A stretch of 64,000 nt of DNA, taken from NCBI GenBank assembly GCA_020723285.1, contig DYJE01000003.1, forward strand, positions 236,844 to 300,843. Reading direction: 5' to 3'. This DNA is from Desulforapulum autotrophicum. GTDB lineage: Bacteria; Desulfobacterota; Desulfobacteria; Desulfobacterales; Desulfolunaceae. Position numbers and translations under genes: made by a program. Positions 7,490 to 16,718 of this stretch are shown here, in pieces (position 1 is the first letter of the stretch; each line of letters opens with the position of its first letter). The notes beneath the pieces were generated by a model. That model ran no database searches. It was not told where the DNA came from and saw nothing but the letters and a program-made list of their open reading frames with translations.

Positions 7490-8917
7490 TCAGGCTTTAG
7501 GCGCTGTGTCTTCAGGCTTGATGGTTTGTGGGCGAGTTTCTCTTGCAAGCCCCTCAGCTTTGTAGACGTTTCTGGGGTTCCACAGCATCCAGCCATTGGA
7601 ACCGAATTCATCCGACGCCTTGATCTGGTCTTCAATTTCATCTGCGTTGAAAATGCGGCGGTCAAAAGCGTAATCCCGGAACGCCTGGAGCCAGGGCCTG
7701 AAGCGGACTGCGGGAAGGCCCGAACGTTCCTGTGCTTTTTTGAGGGACAGGTATACAATCCGGTTTGAATTGGCCACGGGGTTCCGGTATTTGGGGATGC
7801 CCAGGTGGAAACCGGAAGGGTAGAGCATCAGGCAGATGTAGTCCGCGGCATCCAGATGGTCGATTTTCTGGCCGATGTGGGTGTCGTTCTGATTCCATAC
7901 CACATAACCGAAAATGTCGGCGGCGATAAACACATTGTAAGGCGTCAGACGTTTTCGGGCTTCGGTGAGAAAGCCTTCGATGTTTTTCACGCGGTTTTCT
8001 TCGGTGTTGGGTACGGAAAACACCAACCCTTTTCTGTCGGGAAAGCGGACGTAATCGAACTGAATTTCATCAAAACCGTTTTTAGCTGCTTCGATGGCGA
8101 TGTCGATGTTGTAATCCCAGACCTCTTTTCGTGATGCGTCCACCCAGACCAGCTGCTCCCTGTCTTTGAAGAGGGACCCGTCGGGTTTTTTGATGGCGAG
8201 TTCGGGCCGCGCTTTACCCAGAAGGTCGTCCTTGAACACCACGATGCGGGCAATGGTGTATACTCCACGGTCCTTGAGGGATTGAACCATGCCCTTGATG
8301 TCTTTCACCAGCTTGATTTTCTGGCCACCGATGCTGGCCGCCAGAGGAATGCTGCTGGGATAGGGGATGAAACCCCGGTCGCCTTTGACGTCGATGACCA
8401 GGGAGTTCAGTTCCGTTTTGTCGATGAGGTCAAGGGCGCGGTTGCGGATGATCTTGCTGCCGATCCCGTACACTGTGAGGTACAAAGCTTTGGGCGTGAT
8501 GGGCTTCAAACGGAGCTCCACCGGGCCTGAGGGAGGCGATGTTTCAAAGTTCAGTTCCGCCCGTGTGTATCCGTGAGCCCTGGCTCCCACATGGCGTAGG
8601 GGAGTGGTCAAGGTGAAAACACCCTTCTGATCTGTTCGTACAACATCTTTATTGTTCAGGGTTACTGTAGCTTCTTTGATAGGGGCATTGGTGCTTTCAT
8701 CGATCACAGTTCCTGTGCCCAGATTTATGGAGGATTCCGGTGACGCGGTCTCCGCTGCGGGCATCGGTTCTGAGCTGGCCTTGGGAACGGTGTCCTGCTT
8801 CTGTTTTTCTTCGTTGCACCCGGCAAGGAGAAGACAACAAAAAACGAAGATGCAGATGGAGGTGTGGACAAATGATGTCATGGGTGTCACGGAACGTTTC
8901 AGTCTCTGAAGATCCAT
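7490..8917 (-). CDS. DUF4015 putative glycoside hydrolase, lipoprotein
   Basis: A 475-residue exported protein. A hydrophobic segment ends in the lipobox LLAGC (Cys34). A carboxypeptidase-regulatory-like beta domain follows (about 70-135: GTVIDESTNAPIKEATVTL), then a TIM-barrel domain of the DUF4015 type (about 140-460) with ALYLTVYGIGS, LVIDVKGDRG, EIQFDYVRFPD and YICLMLYPSGF. In this family the Asp and Glu in the IDVKGD and EIQFDYVRFPD segments are probable catalytic acids. The start at 8917 has AAGGAT upstream and overlaps the deacetylase gene by 19 bases, so the two are translationally coupled. The pairing suggests processing of a partly deacetylated polysaccharide. The substrate is unknown. 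Confidence 0.85.
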   Translation of the reverse strand: MDLQRLKRSVTPMTSFVHTSICIFVFCCLLLAGCNEEKQKQDTVPKASSEPMPAAETASPESSINLGTGTVIDESTNAPIKEATVTLNNKDVVRTDQKGVFTLTTPLRHVGARAHGYTRAELNFETSPPSGPVELRLKPITPKALYLTVYGIGSKIIRNRALDLIDKTELNSLVIDVKGDRGFIPYPSSIPLAASIGGQKIKLVKDIKGMVQSLKDRGVYTIARIVVFKDDLLGKARPELAIKKPDGSLFKDREQLVWVDASRKEVWDYNIDIAIEAAKNGFDEIQFDYVRFPDRKGLVFSVPNTEENRVKNIEGFLTEARKRLTPYNVFIAADIFGYVVWNQNDTHIGQKIDHLDAADYICLMLYPSGFHLGIPKYRNPVANSNRIVYLSLKKAQERSGLPAVRFRPWLQAFRDYAFDRRIFNADEIEDQIKASDEFGSNGWMLWNPRNVYKAEGLARETRPQTIKPEDTAPKA

Positions 8918-9747
8918 TCGAAATCCTTGCCTTTGTTTGCGTTTGTAAGAAGGTAACGGGGCAGTTTCATCACCTGGTCGGAGTTGCTGAACGGATGGGC
9001 CTCAATGGAAAATCCGGCGGTGTATCCGGCTTTGACGGCCCTTGAGATCAGGTAATCGTCCAGAATGCCGAAGGGCCAGCCGATCATATCCACCTTGCCC
9101 CCCACTTTCTTTTCCAGGGTTTTCATAGTTTTGGACAATTGAAAATCAACGAATTTTTCATATTCTGAAGGGCTCAGCCGCTTTTTTTCTTTTTTGAAAT
9201 TCGGATGCCAGTATCCGTGGGACTGAATGTCGAAAAGACCGGTGTTTTTCAGTTCTCTAAGCTGATCCCAGGTCATGGCGTAGGATGCATTGCTGATGGC
9301 CGAAGGGTAGACGAAAAGGGTGACGGGGATTTTTCCTTTTTTCACCAGGGGATACATTTCGGTATAAACCGTGATGTGGCCGTCATCCACCACCAGAGCC
9401 ACGGATTTGGAGGGAAGGGCCGGGCCTTTTCTCTGGAACGCATCAACCAGTCGTTTTAATGGAACCACGGTGTGCCCGTGGGATTGCAGGTATTCCAGAT
9501 GGGAAACGAACACCTTCGTGGTGACGGTCATGCTGTCTGCTACCGTGGGGCCGAAACGGTGGTACAGAAGGACCCGTGCGCCTGCCGCGGGATTTTCGGA
9601 CGCCAAGGCACTGTGGACGGTCTGTGCGTCATACGATGCGGCGATCAGTATCAGCAGGACCGGGATAAAACAACGGCGTAGTCCGGCTGTGATACCTTTA
9701 AAAATTGGATTCATCAAAGGTATGGATAAGATGTTGTTATGAATCAT
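8899..9747 (-). CDS. Exported polysaccharide deacetylase (NodB homology)
   Basis: A 282-residue protein with an N-terminal signal or anchor segment (about residues 20-45) and a carbohydrate esterase 4 domain: VLLYHRF, the motif-1 region VALVVDDGH with the catalytic/metal Asp pair, TLFVYPS, and the metal-binding SHGYWHPN (His-x3-His). These enzymes remove acetyl groups from N-acetylglucosamine polymers at the cell surface. The layout resembles the deacetylase half of PgaB/IcaB. The downstream gene, overlapping by 19 bases, encodes a putative glycoside hydrolase, so the two-gene operon resembles a split PgaB. The true start may be the ATG at 9714. Motif 1 has VVDDGH in place of the common TFDDG. 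Confidence 0.85.
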   Translation of the reverse strand: MIHNNILSIPLMNPIFKGITAGLRRCFIPVLLILIAASYDAQTVHSALASENPAAGARVLLYHRFGPTVADSMTVTTKVFVSHLEYLQSHGHTVVPLKRLVDAFQRKGPALPSKSVALVVDDGHITVYTEMYPLVKKGKIPVTLFVYPSAISNASYAMTWDQLRELKNTGLFDIQSHGYWHPNFKKEKKRLSPSEYEKFVDFQLSKTMKTLEKKVGGKVDMIGWPFGILDDYLISRAVKAGYTAGFSIEAHPFSNSDQVMKLPRYLLTNANKGKDFEWIFRD

Positions 9748-10149
9748 ATGTCGGAAGTGTTCCTGAGCAGTTCTGGGGTTTGAAGTCTGTCTTGTTGATG
9801 TGTCCTGGACGAATCGTCATAATTCCACGTTCCGCTGTTATTTAATTAGGTCTGTTATCGCTGTTTTAATGCTTGTTCGGGCAAGGTCGGCACATCATAC
9901 ACAACGACACAGTCAATCTCAATTGAAATTCACGGAGAAGATAAAATCGTTCAGTCTTATGGGTTGGCGAGGATTTCTGAAGAGGATGAAACGTAATAGA
10001 CGCTTTGTTGAATTCCAACTCTTAATTAAAATAATATCTTTTGATTTCAGATGGATGGATAAAGCAGGCTGGGAACGCGCACGACAAATGACGGCGTGTG
10101 TGAACCCAACCTGCAACGTAAAAACATGGCATGGAGGCCATTACGACAG
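9748..10149. other. Intergenic region, no gene recognised
   Basis: About 400 bases between two minus-strand genes. Neither the 117-codon plus frame at 9800-10153 nor the 65-codon minus frame at 9919-10116 has a family signature or a good ribosome-binding site. The interval should contain the promoter of the deacetylase operon near 9750-9850. No RNA gene is recognised. Confidence 0.5.
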
Positions 10150-10803
10150 TTAATAGTTCCAGTGCATGATGCCTTTGCCGAAGATGTTCATGATCACGGC
10201 CACCGAATAGATGGTGGCAATGGTGATGATCTTGCTGCGGATGGTTTTGAGGTGCATCACGAAGATGGAGGCGACAAAAAAATGGAAATATCCGATGAGG
10301 AAGATCAGGATGACCCCTTGGGGTGTGCGTTCCCAGAACGAGTATTCCCAGACCAGGTGACCGCCTTTGTTGAGAAGGACTTCCACGAACACGCAGAATG
10401 CGGAAAAAATGACGGCAATCGCCCAGTTTTCAGGGATTCCAAGGATTTTGCCTTTTCGTTCCTCGGACAGGGAGTGGTAGTAGATGATGCCCATGATGCT
10501 GAACATGAACATGATTTCGATGTTCCAGCCCACCATGGTTCTCAAAGCCGTGTCTCCGGGAGCGGTCCAGAATGCCGAACGTCCTGAAAGAACCATGACC
10601 CAGCTGTTCCACGTTTCATTGACGAAATCCATGCCGAAAATGGTGAGACCGGCGAAAACGGCTTCCCAGTTTCCGGTCTTTCTCGCCTCTTTGATTTCGC
10701 GGGTGTAGATGTAAAACACGATGGCCAGTAAAGGAATCACATACCACTTGATCATGCTTAAATCCCTTAATCCTGTCAACGCTCGAACGGTCGCCTCTGT
10801 CAT
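10150..10803 (-). CDS. Multi-pass membrane protein, unknown family, paired with TetR regulator
   Basis: A 217-residue integral membrane protein with about six hydrophobic segments (roughly 18-34, 46-62, 90-107, 127-145, 158-178 and 186-205) and several conserved-looking Trp and His residues (FVNETWNSW, GKGIMHWNY at the C-terminus). I do not recognise its function. Its start overlaps the tetR stop by 4 bases (ATGA), so it is translated from the same message as the regulator. That arrangement is typical when a TetR repressor controls the membrane protein it is encoded with, often a transporter, a sensor-like enzyme or a lipid-related enzyme. No catalytic motif allows a choice. Confidence 0.8.
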   Translation of the reverse strand: MTEATVRALTGLRDLSMIKWYVIPLLAIVFYIYTREIKEARKTGNWEAVFAGLTIFGMDFVNETWNSWVMVLSGRSAFWTAPGDTALRTMVGWNIEIMFMFSIMGIIYYHSLSEERKGKILGIPENWAIAVIFSAFCVFVEVLLNKGGHLVWEYSFWERTPQGVILIFLIGYFHFFVASIFVMHLKTIRSKIITIATIYSVAVIMNIFGKGIMHWNY

Positions 10804-11441
10804 GATTTCCCCCCTTTTGAAGTTGTTTGTGCTGCGGTTGTCGTTACAGGGCTCATGACGAGCCCGCGTATGGTCAGTTCCAGGGCCTCCCTGAACATGG
10901 TTTTCGATGAACTGCTTTCGGATTTCACGTAACGCTTGATGAGAAACATGATGTACACGGAATAAAGATATTCGGAGATATGGTCCACATCCATGGGGTA
11001 GAAGATGTTCTGTCTGACGCCTTCTTCGAGAACCGCTTTAAGGATGGCCATGGCGCTTTCGTTTGTTTTCCTGAAACGGTCTTCGTTCGCGGAGATGGTG
11101 AAGATGGACGGGTCGTTCATGAGAACCTGGCGGAGTGTGGGGTTGTTTTCGATGTATTCGATGGCGGCGATGGCCATGCTTCTGAATTGAGACACCACAT
11201 CCGTTTCGCTTTCCATGGCTTTCTGCCCGGCAGCTTTCCACTGGTTTAAGGCGTGGTTCACCGTTTTTTCGTACAGGTCTTTTTTGTTTTTGACGTAAAA
11301 ATACAGGTTCCCTTTGGTCATGGAAAGGCGGGCAGCCACATCGTCGACCGTTGTTTTTTTATAGCCGTAGGCCGCGAACAGCTCAAGGGCCGTTTCAAAA
11401 AGTAACTCGGTTTTCTTTTCGCGCTCTTTCATGATTTTCAT
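10800..11441 (-). CDS. TetR/AcrR family transcriptional regulator
   Basis: A 213-residue repressor-type protein. The N-terminal TetR helix-turn-helix is clear: LFETALELFAAYGYKKTTV, DVAARLSMTKGNLYFYVKNK, then DLYEKTV (about residues 13-65). The C-terminal ligand-binding domain is helical and unassignable. The start at 11441 has AGGA at a suitable distance. It overlaps the downstream membrane-protein gene by 4 bases. A 6-11-6 palindrome just upstream (11452-11474) is a plausible autoregulatory operator. The ligand is unknown. Confidence 0.9.
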   Translation of the reverse strand: MKIMKEREKKTELLFETALELFAAYGYKKTTVDDVAARLSMTKGNLYFYVKNKKDLYEKTVNHALNQWKAAGQKAMESETDVVSQFRSMAIAAIEYIENNPTLRQVLMNDPSIFTISANEDRFRKTNESAMAILKAVLEEGVRQNIFYPMDVDHISEYLYSVYIMFLIKRYVKSESSSSKTMFREALELTIRGLVMSPVTTTAAQTTSKGGKS

Positions 11442-11451
11442 GGCATTTTCC

Positions 11452-11474
11452 TGAACAATTTAACGAAATGTTCA
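11452..11474. promoter_or_regulatory. Candidate TetR operator
   Basis: TGAACA-N11-TGTTCA, an exact 6-base inverted repeat, lies 10 bases upstream of the tetR start codon. TetR proteins usually bind interrupted palindromes of this size that overlap their own promoter. The link is inferred from position only. Confidence 0.5.
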
Positions 11475-11645
11475 AAAGTTAATATATGGATATCAGGGAG
11501 GAGTCAATGGGTTTTTTAATCAAAATTCATTGCCCATTGAAAAGGGATTGCTGTATGATACGTCCCAAAATCGTGATCATACCCTCTGTCTTCTAAAAAA
11601 CATACCTTATCGTCAACAGGGTCATACTGAAAATTAAGGTTTCTC

Positions 11646-13283
11646 ATGGAAAAGGAATGGCATATATTTATGGAGTACGGGAACAGGACCAGTTCGTTCA
11701 TGTCCATGTATCCCGGCATCGAACACATTCACATTGAAAATGGACAAGCCCGTGGAATTCATTTCCGGAATCACCTTGTTCTGGCCAGTGAACCTCATTG
11801 TGATGAGCATGCCAAAGCCGAAGAAATCCTGAAACTGAAAGACAGTCACAACAAAAAAATCAGTCTGTTACCCATTGGCGAAAAGCTTTCTTGTGTGTTG
11901 AAGAATCATGGATTTTCGGTCTGGCAGATCGGAAGTGAACCCATTTTCGAACTGTCATCCTATCTTGAATCAAAGCCTCTGGACTTTCTCCCCCTTGGAC
12001 GAACGCTTAAACGGAGAGGGGCGGCCCTTGTGGAGATCACGTCATCTTACCTGGAGTTGTACAGGGAAAGACTTCAGAATATTCACGAAGAATGGAAACA
12101 AAGCAAAATGTTCGAGCTGGGATTTCTCAACCAGGTCGACCCGTTTTTCAAATTTGACATGAAGCGGTGTTTTATTCTGGAAATCCGTGGCGAAATCCAG
12201 GCGTTCATGACGGCCGTTCCGTTTTTTTACCGTGGCGAAATCCTGGGATATTATTTCAACGATATCATACGGTCAGGGAGATCTCGGGCCGGAACGAACG
12301 AGCTGTTGATCATTGAAGCCATGAGGGTTCTTCACGATGAAGGGGTATCGGAAGTCAGGCTGGGTATGGCACCGCTTTCACGCATCAAAAAAAATGGACC
12401 CGCTTCCGTGTTCCTGAATTTTCTATTCAAGCATCATACCTTTGGTTACAATTTTTCCGGGCACTATCAGTTTAAAAACAAACTCAGACCCACGCGGTGG
12501 GATGACCTTTATCTTGCGTCCAGCGGCAACGGATTTCTTCAGAGTCTGAAGTACGCCATCGAAGCACATTTTCCCAATGGACTGTGGCATCTTGCCCAGA
12601 CCCTTCTTTCCAATGAATGGGGAAGATTTCTGGAGATAAGGAAGAGTGTCAAGGGCATGATGAACATTGAAAAAGGTGAGGAAAGATATGTTTCTTCATT
12701 CAGGGATGCTGTGGGAAAAACGAAGTGGACCCTCACGTTTATGAGCCTGTTCATCATTCTTCACATTCTGAAAGTCCATCACCCCTATTTTTCAGATCTT
12801 TTTACCCAAAGCGCATACACACCCGGTGCTGTTACCCCGCGAGGGCTTTTCCTTGCCCCGTTGTTTCACAACCATCTTTTTCATCTGTTTGGAGACCAGC
12901 TCTGTTTTTTTCTTTTCGGGGCTTACATCGAAGTCGTTCTTGGGGTCCGGCATTTCATGGCCCTTACGGTTGCCGGGCTTTTTTTGTCCAATCCATTGAC
13001 CCACGGAATCATGGATACGGGGCTTCCGCATTGGCCCGATCTTTACCAGAATCATTTTCTGCTTGAAAAAGATTACGGTTCGAGCAATGCGGTGTTCGCC
13101 TTTGTCGGAGCCATGGGGGGTGTCCTGAAAAAGAATATGTGGCTTTTCATTCCGTTTCTTCTCTATGCGGTCTACATCGCGTTTTCGCTTCAAAGCTTTC
13201 TTGCAGCTCACCATGTTCTCGCCATGGTCATGGGCTATGCCATGGTGTTGGGGGCTGCATTCATGGCCGGTTTTCGTCAGTGA
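11646..13283 (+). CDS. DUF2156 (LPG-synthase C-terminal-like) transferase fused to a rhomboid-like membrane domain
   Basis: A 545-residue protein in two parts. Residues of about 1-300 resemble DUF2156/PF09924, the GNAT-like transferase domain of MprF-type lysyl-phosphatidylglycerol synthases (FELGFLNQ, LGYYFNDIIRSG, GTNELLIIEAM, EVRLGMAPLS). Residues of about 360-545 contain roughly six membrane segments with rhomboid hallmarks: HNHLFHLFGDQLCFFLFGAYIE resembles the H-x-x-x-H...N...FG..(L/I)E region with Asp for Asn; YGSSNAVFAFVGA aligns with the GxSG serine motif but with Asn for the last Gly; AAHHVLAMVMG matches the helix carrying the catalytic His. Ser and His are kept, so activity is possible but not certain. 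It ends 19 bases before the convergent pilY1 stop. Confidence 0.75.
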   Translation: MEKEWHIFMEYGNRTSSFMSMYPGIEHIHIENGQARGIHFRNHLVLASEPHCDEHAKAEEILKLKDSHNKKISLLPIGEKLSCVLKNHGFSVWQIGSEPIFELSSYLESKPLDFLPLGRTLKRRGAALVEITSSYLELYRERLQNIHEEWKQSKMFELGFLNQVDPFFKFDMKRCFILEIRGEIQAFMTAVPFFYRGEILGYYFNDIIRSGRSRAGTNELLIIEAMRVLHDEGVSEVRLGMAPLSRIKKNGPASVFLNFLFKHHTFGYNFSGHYQFKNKLRPTRWDDLYLASSGNGFLQSLKYAIEAHFPNGLWHLAQTLLSNEWGRFLEIRKSVKGMMNIEKGEERYVSSFRDAVGKTKWTLTFMSLFIILHILKVHHPYFSDLFTQSAYTPGAVTPRGLFLAPLFHNHLFHLFGDQLCFFLFGAYIEVVLGVRHFMALTVAGLFLSNPLTHGIMDTGLPHWPDLYQNHFLLEKDYGSSNAVFAFVGAMGGVLKKNMWLFIPFLLYAVYIAFSLQSFLAAHHVLAMVMGYAMVLGAAFMAGFRQ

Positions 13284-13302
13284 AGTCACTGTTGTTCTCT
13301 GA

Positions 13303-16300
13303 TCAAAACAGCTGACGCCAGAAAAAGATCCCACTTGTTATTCCGTTTTCAGGTGACGAGGGTATGGGCAGATTCTTGTCGAAAAGCATTTTGTCCCCGG
13401 CAGGCGTCATGATAATAACAGGAATCTGAACAGGAGTGTTCGGGGCTATGGCCACGGCGTTTTCAACCATGCTTCCAGTCGCAGGATTGAGATAGTACAG
13501 CATGGTGTAACCGCCTCCGGTGCAGGGTTCGACGGCCGGTGTCCGGCCAAGGGCGATCAGAACGTTGTTCCAGATCCGTACATTCTGGTGGACACGTTCT
13601 GTCGACGGAAGATTCAGATACCAGCCCGCATCCCGTGAAACGTTGGGCAGACCCCTGTGATGGTCAGAGGTGTCAAGGGTCGACGCATAATTTACCGGAT
13701 TCTGTGTGCCGGTCCGGTATGGCAGATTGTTGGAAGTCCCGTTGCAGTCAATGGACTGTTGAACGAGACGGACGTCCGTACCCTGTTGATTGGAAAGCCT
13801 TCGTGTCAGCGGGTCGAATTCCCCGAGATACTCCTCGGTATCGTCACCGTAATCCCATATCCCGTAAAGGGCCTGGGTGTTCGAGGTGTTCAGGTCGGAA
13901 ACGCCGAGGAGTCTGCCTGTTCCGAAACAGACCACATATCCATGCTGGGTCGGGTGCCGCATAACGTCAGGACGGCTTGTGATCGGCTGGTTTCCAGCTG
14001 TTTTGAAAAGTGGGGCAGGCGATCCGGTCGAGGATCTGAAGGAAAAATTCCAGGTAAGAAAGTCTTCGCCACGGATATCCCATTTCCAGAGATTGCCTTT
14101 GAGGTCTCCGGCATAGACATAATCCGCACGGTTGTCGTTGTTGACATCGGTCACGATGGGGGAAGACAGGCCGTTGTCACCCGCGATTCCGGTGTCCAGA
14201 TTGCAAAGGACGGTTCCTGTCAAGGCATCCAGGACGTAAAGGTGTGCCGAACCGTTTGTGCTGTTGTATCCGTTGCCGAAAATCACCACATATTCATGGG
14301 TTTTTGATTTGGTTCTGACAATCACAGGCTCACTGAAGGTGTATCCGAGATCCGCATCGTCCTTGAACTCCCATTTTACAAGCTGAATGAGCGTATTCTC
14401 GTTTGGGGAATTCATGGTGTCCACGTCAGTAATATCCAGGCAGTAATATCCTTTTCCACCTTTCCCAAGTCCTCCCACAAGCCAGGTTTTTGGCTGGCCG
14501 CTGATGAATATCCGTGAATACACCGGTGTCTGATCGACATAGAAACGGTGGGTGTACAGTTTATCTGAAAGATGTCGGAGGTTCGGGAAAACAAGGTTTG
14601 GGATATAGGCGAAAGCCTCCTCACCGTCCGTGGTACTGAACACATGAAGCATGCCGTCGTTGGCCCCGGCGTAGACATGCTTTCCGATAACCACCGGTGA
14701 TGAGTGGACGATGTCGCCGAGGATTGATTTTCTTTTCCTGAACCGATCGAATGATTCGCCTCTGATGTAGCTGATCAGCTCCTGATCCTGATTCAGCTGG
14801 TTTTTCTGGATATCCGACAGCTCATTCCACTGGAAACCGATACCGCTGGACCCGTTATAACTGATGATGTTCCGGTTCTGTGCGGATCGTTGCCTTATTT
14901 TGTCCGCAGCGCTCCATAAGGTCTGTGGATTGACAGTGATTGTTGTGCTCCCCGGCGCGTAATTCAGGGTATGGGCTTCAACATCGCCGATCCAGCCGCT
15001 GGAATTGTAAATGGACTGATAGAAAGTCGTCGATGAGAGAAAAAAATCAGACAATACCGTCACCGGTGATGACGTGGTCTGATGGTCCTGAATGTTTTCA
15101 AATATTTTTTTTAGTGATGCGACAAGGGTTTCCGGGTTGGCGGCGCTGAAAAATGAACCGTGTGTGTTGGCGGATGCGTGCCAGAGATCGTCGATTTTAG
15201 ATTTGCATTCGTTGCAGTAGGGGTTGGGCCATACCGGTAGAGAACCGCTTGAGCTCTGAAGCGAACAGGGGTCGTAATCCGCCGGATTCAATGTGCCTGG
15301 AACTCCGAAGGAAATGGTGAAGGTGATCATGTGCTGTCGCCGGTCCGGGTCGCATTCCACGGGAAAAAGGAGGTCGGCCAGCTGGGGATTGAGATCTTTG
15401 CAGAAATAGGTGAACGCCACATCGGCCAGGGTGTTCGAATATCCGTCCCTGTCAGGGTCCGGTCTGCTCAGAGAAAAATGTGTTTCCGTCCAGTATCCAT
15501 CGGTCATGGCAAGGGCGTAAACCCGCTGGCAGGCACCTCCGTCAGCGGCCGCTGCAAATGGGGATGGACCAAGACCCTCGGGGTTCGATCCTTCGAAATA
15601 CTTGCCAACCGCGTCGAGGCCCTCACGGAGTGGCGTTCCTCCTTTGCTTTTAAGTCCGTAAAGACGTGACAGAAGATCGGATGTCCGATCGGCGATGTTT
15701 CCGTCATTTTGGGTCATTCTGACCGGAAGGGCGTTTTGGATGAGATTTTTATTGATGCTGTAAAACCCCAGGTAAATATCTGAAAGTTCGGTGATGGTTC
15801 GGGCCATCGCCGCTTTGGCTGTGAGAGAACGTTTTCTGTAAAACGAATACCAGTTTGCGAAATTCTGAAGGTCGACCCCCGGAGTGTCAAAAGGTCTCAG
15901 GCGCTCAGGAATGACCGACATGTCCACGTGACTCAATTCATTATCATCCACCCGGCCATTCCCGTTGCTGTCGGAGAATCGGTATGATGATCGGGTTGTT
16001 CCTGAAAGATTGATGAGAAAGACGTTTTCGCCAGGGTCCGCCACGTTGTCGGAATCCTGATCATCCACGATGAAGTAATGGGAGTTGCGTATGGAAACGG
16101 CGTCACCTCCGATCTGCACTGTGTAATAGGTACCGTTCAAGGTCAGGGTTGCGTCCGGGTTCATGGGATTCGAGCGGGGGCGAACCGTATCGGCATGGGG
16201 CAGTGTTCCGGAACCGCTGATGTCAGGCCAGGGCGTGTATACAGATTTATGGTTGTAAAAGAGGGAATTGTAACCATGCCATTGGGATTTCCAGTTTTTT

Positions 16301-16659
16301 CGTTCTGTTTCCGTCATGTAACTCTGGAAATAGGATGTAAAGCTGTACACGTTGTCCCCGGGGTTTTCGGGGAAGATATAAAGGTTGTTTTCAAAAGTTC
16401 CGTTGTTTTCGGGTGTGATCATCTCGATGTCCATGCTGCTGGAGTCGTCCAGTACCACCATCACGATGGGACATGCGGCCTTGTAGGCCAGATCCAAAGG
16501 AAAATCAGCGATATCGATGGCATGGGCGTGAATCCTCATCAATAACACACATGAAATAACCGTGAGGCATGAACAGGATTTTTTAAGTCGGCAGCTGGAA
16601 CCGTGGCTGAATTGTTTTTCTGATGAGGTGTGTTTTAAGCGATTTGGCATCATGGTCAT
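13303..16659 (-). CDS. pilY1: PilY1/PilC-type type IV pilus tip adhesin
   Basis: A 1118-residue exported protein and the last gene of the minor-pilin operon. After a signal region (about residues 25-48) comes a von Willebrand A-like N-terminal half with the MIDAS-like DDSSSM (71-76). The C-terminal half is the PilC/PilY1 beta-propeller (PF05567): SSPVVIGKHVYAGANDGMLH, then a calcium-loop-like DVNNDNRADYVYAGD at about 838-852 and DLKGNLWKWD. PilY1 caps the type IV pilus, promotes extension and adhesion, and binds calcium through such loops. It follows pilX by about 59 bases. The long N-terminus (MTMMPNRL...) is uncertain; later Met codons could be used. Confidence 0.9.
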   Translation of the reverse strand: MTMMPNRLKHTSSEKQFSHGSSCRLKKSCSCLTVISCVLLMRIHAHAIDIADFPLDLAYKAACPIVMVVLDDSSSMDIEMITPENNGTFENNLYIFPENPGDNVYSFTSYFQSYMTETERKNWKSQWHGYNSLFYNHKSVYTPWPDISGSGTLPHADTVRPRSNPMNPDATLTLNGTYYTVQIGGDAVSIRNSHYFIVDDQDSDNVADPGENVFLINLSGTTRSSYRFSDSNGNGRVDDNELSHVDMSVIPERLRPFDTPGVDLQNFANWYSFYRKRSLTAKAAMARTITELSDIYLGFYSINKNLIQNALPVRMTQNDGNIADRTSDLLSRLYGLKSKGGTPLREGLDAVGKYFEGSNPEGLGPSPFAAAADGGACQRVYALAMTDGYWTETHFSLSRPDPDRDGYSNTLADVAFTYFCKDLNPQLADLLFPVECDPDRRQHMITFTISFGVPGTLNPADYDPCSLQSSSGSLPVWPNPYCNECKSKIDDLWHASANTHGSFFSAANPETLVASLKKIFENIQDHQTTSSPVTVLSDFFLSSTTFYQSIYNSSGWIGDVEAHTLNYAPGSTTITVNPQTLWSAADKIRQRSAQNRNIISYNGSSGIGFQWNELSDIQKNQLNQDQELISYIRGESFDRFRKRKSILGDIVHSSPVVIGKHVYAGANDGMLHVFSTTDGEEAFAYIPNLVFPNLRHLSDKLYTHRFYVDQTPVYSRIFISGQPKTWLVGGLGKGGKGYYCLDITDVDTMNSPNENTLIQLVKWEFKDDADLGYTFSEPVIVRTKSKTHEYVVIFGNGYNSTNGSAHLYVLDALTGTVLCNLDTGIAGDNGLSSPIVTDVNNDNRADYVYAGDLKGNLWKWDIRGEDFLTWNFSFRSSTGSPAPLFKTAGNQPITSRPDVMRHPTQHGYVVCFGTGRLLGVSDLNTSNTQALYGIWDYGDDTEEYLGEFDPLTRRLSNQQGTDVRLVQQSIDCNGTSNNLPYRTGTQNPVNYASTLDTSDHHRGLPNVSRDAGWYLNLPSTERVHQNVRIWNNVLIALGRTPAVEPCTGGGYTMLYYLNPATGSMVENAVAIAPNTPVQIPVIIMTPAGDKMLFDKNLPIPSSPENGITSGIFFWRQLF

Positions 16660-16718
16660 TCGTAGTGTTATGGGGTTATAAGTTTTTTGGATACGATTTT
16701 ACATCCCAATGAAACCTG

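Noticed and set aside
9800..10153. 117-codon plus-strand open frame
   Set aside because: No family signature, no good ribosome-binding site and atypical composition.
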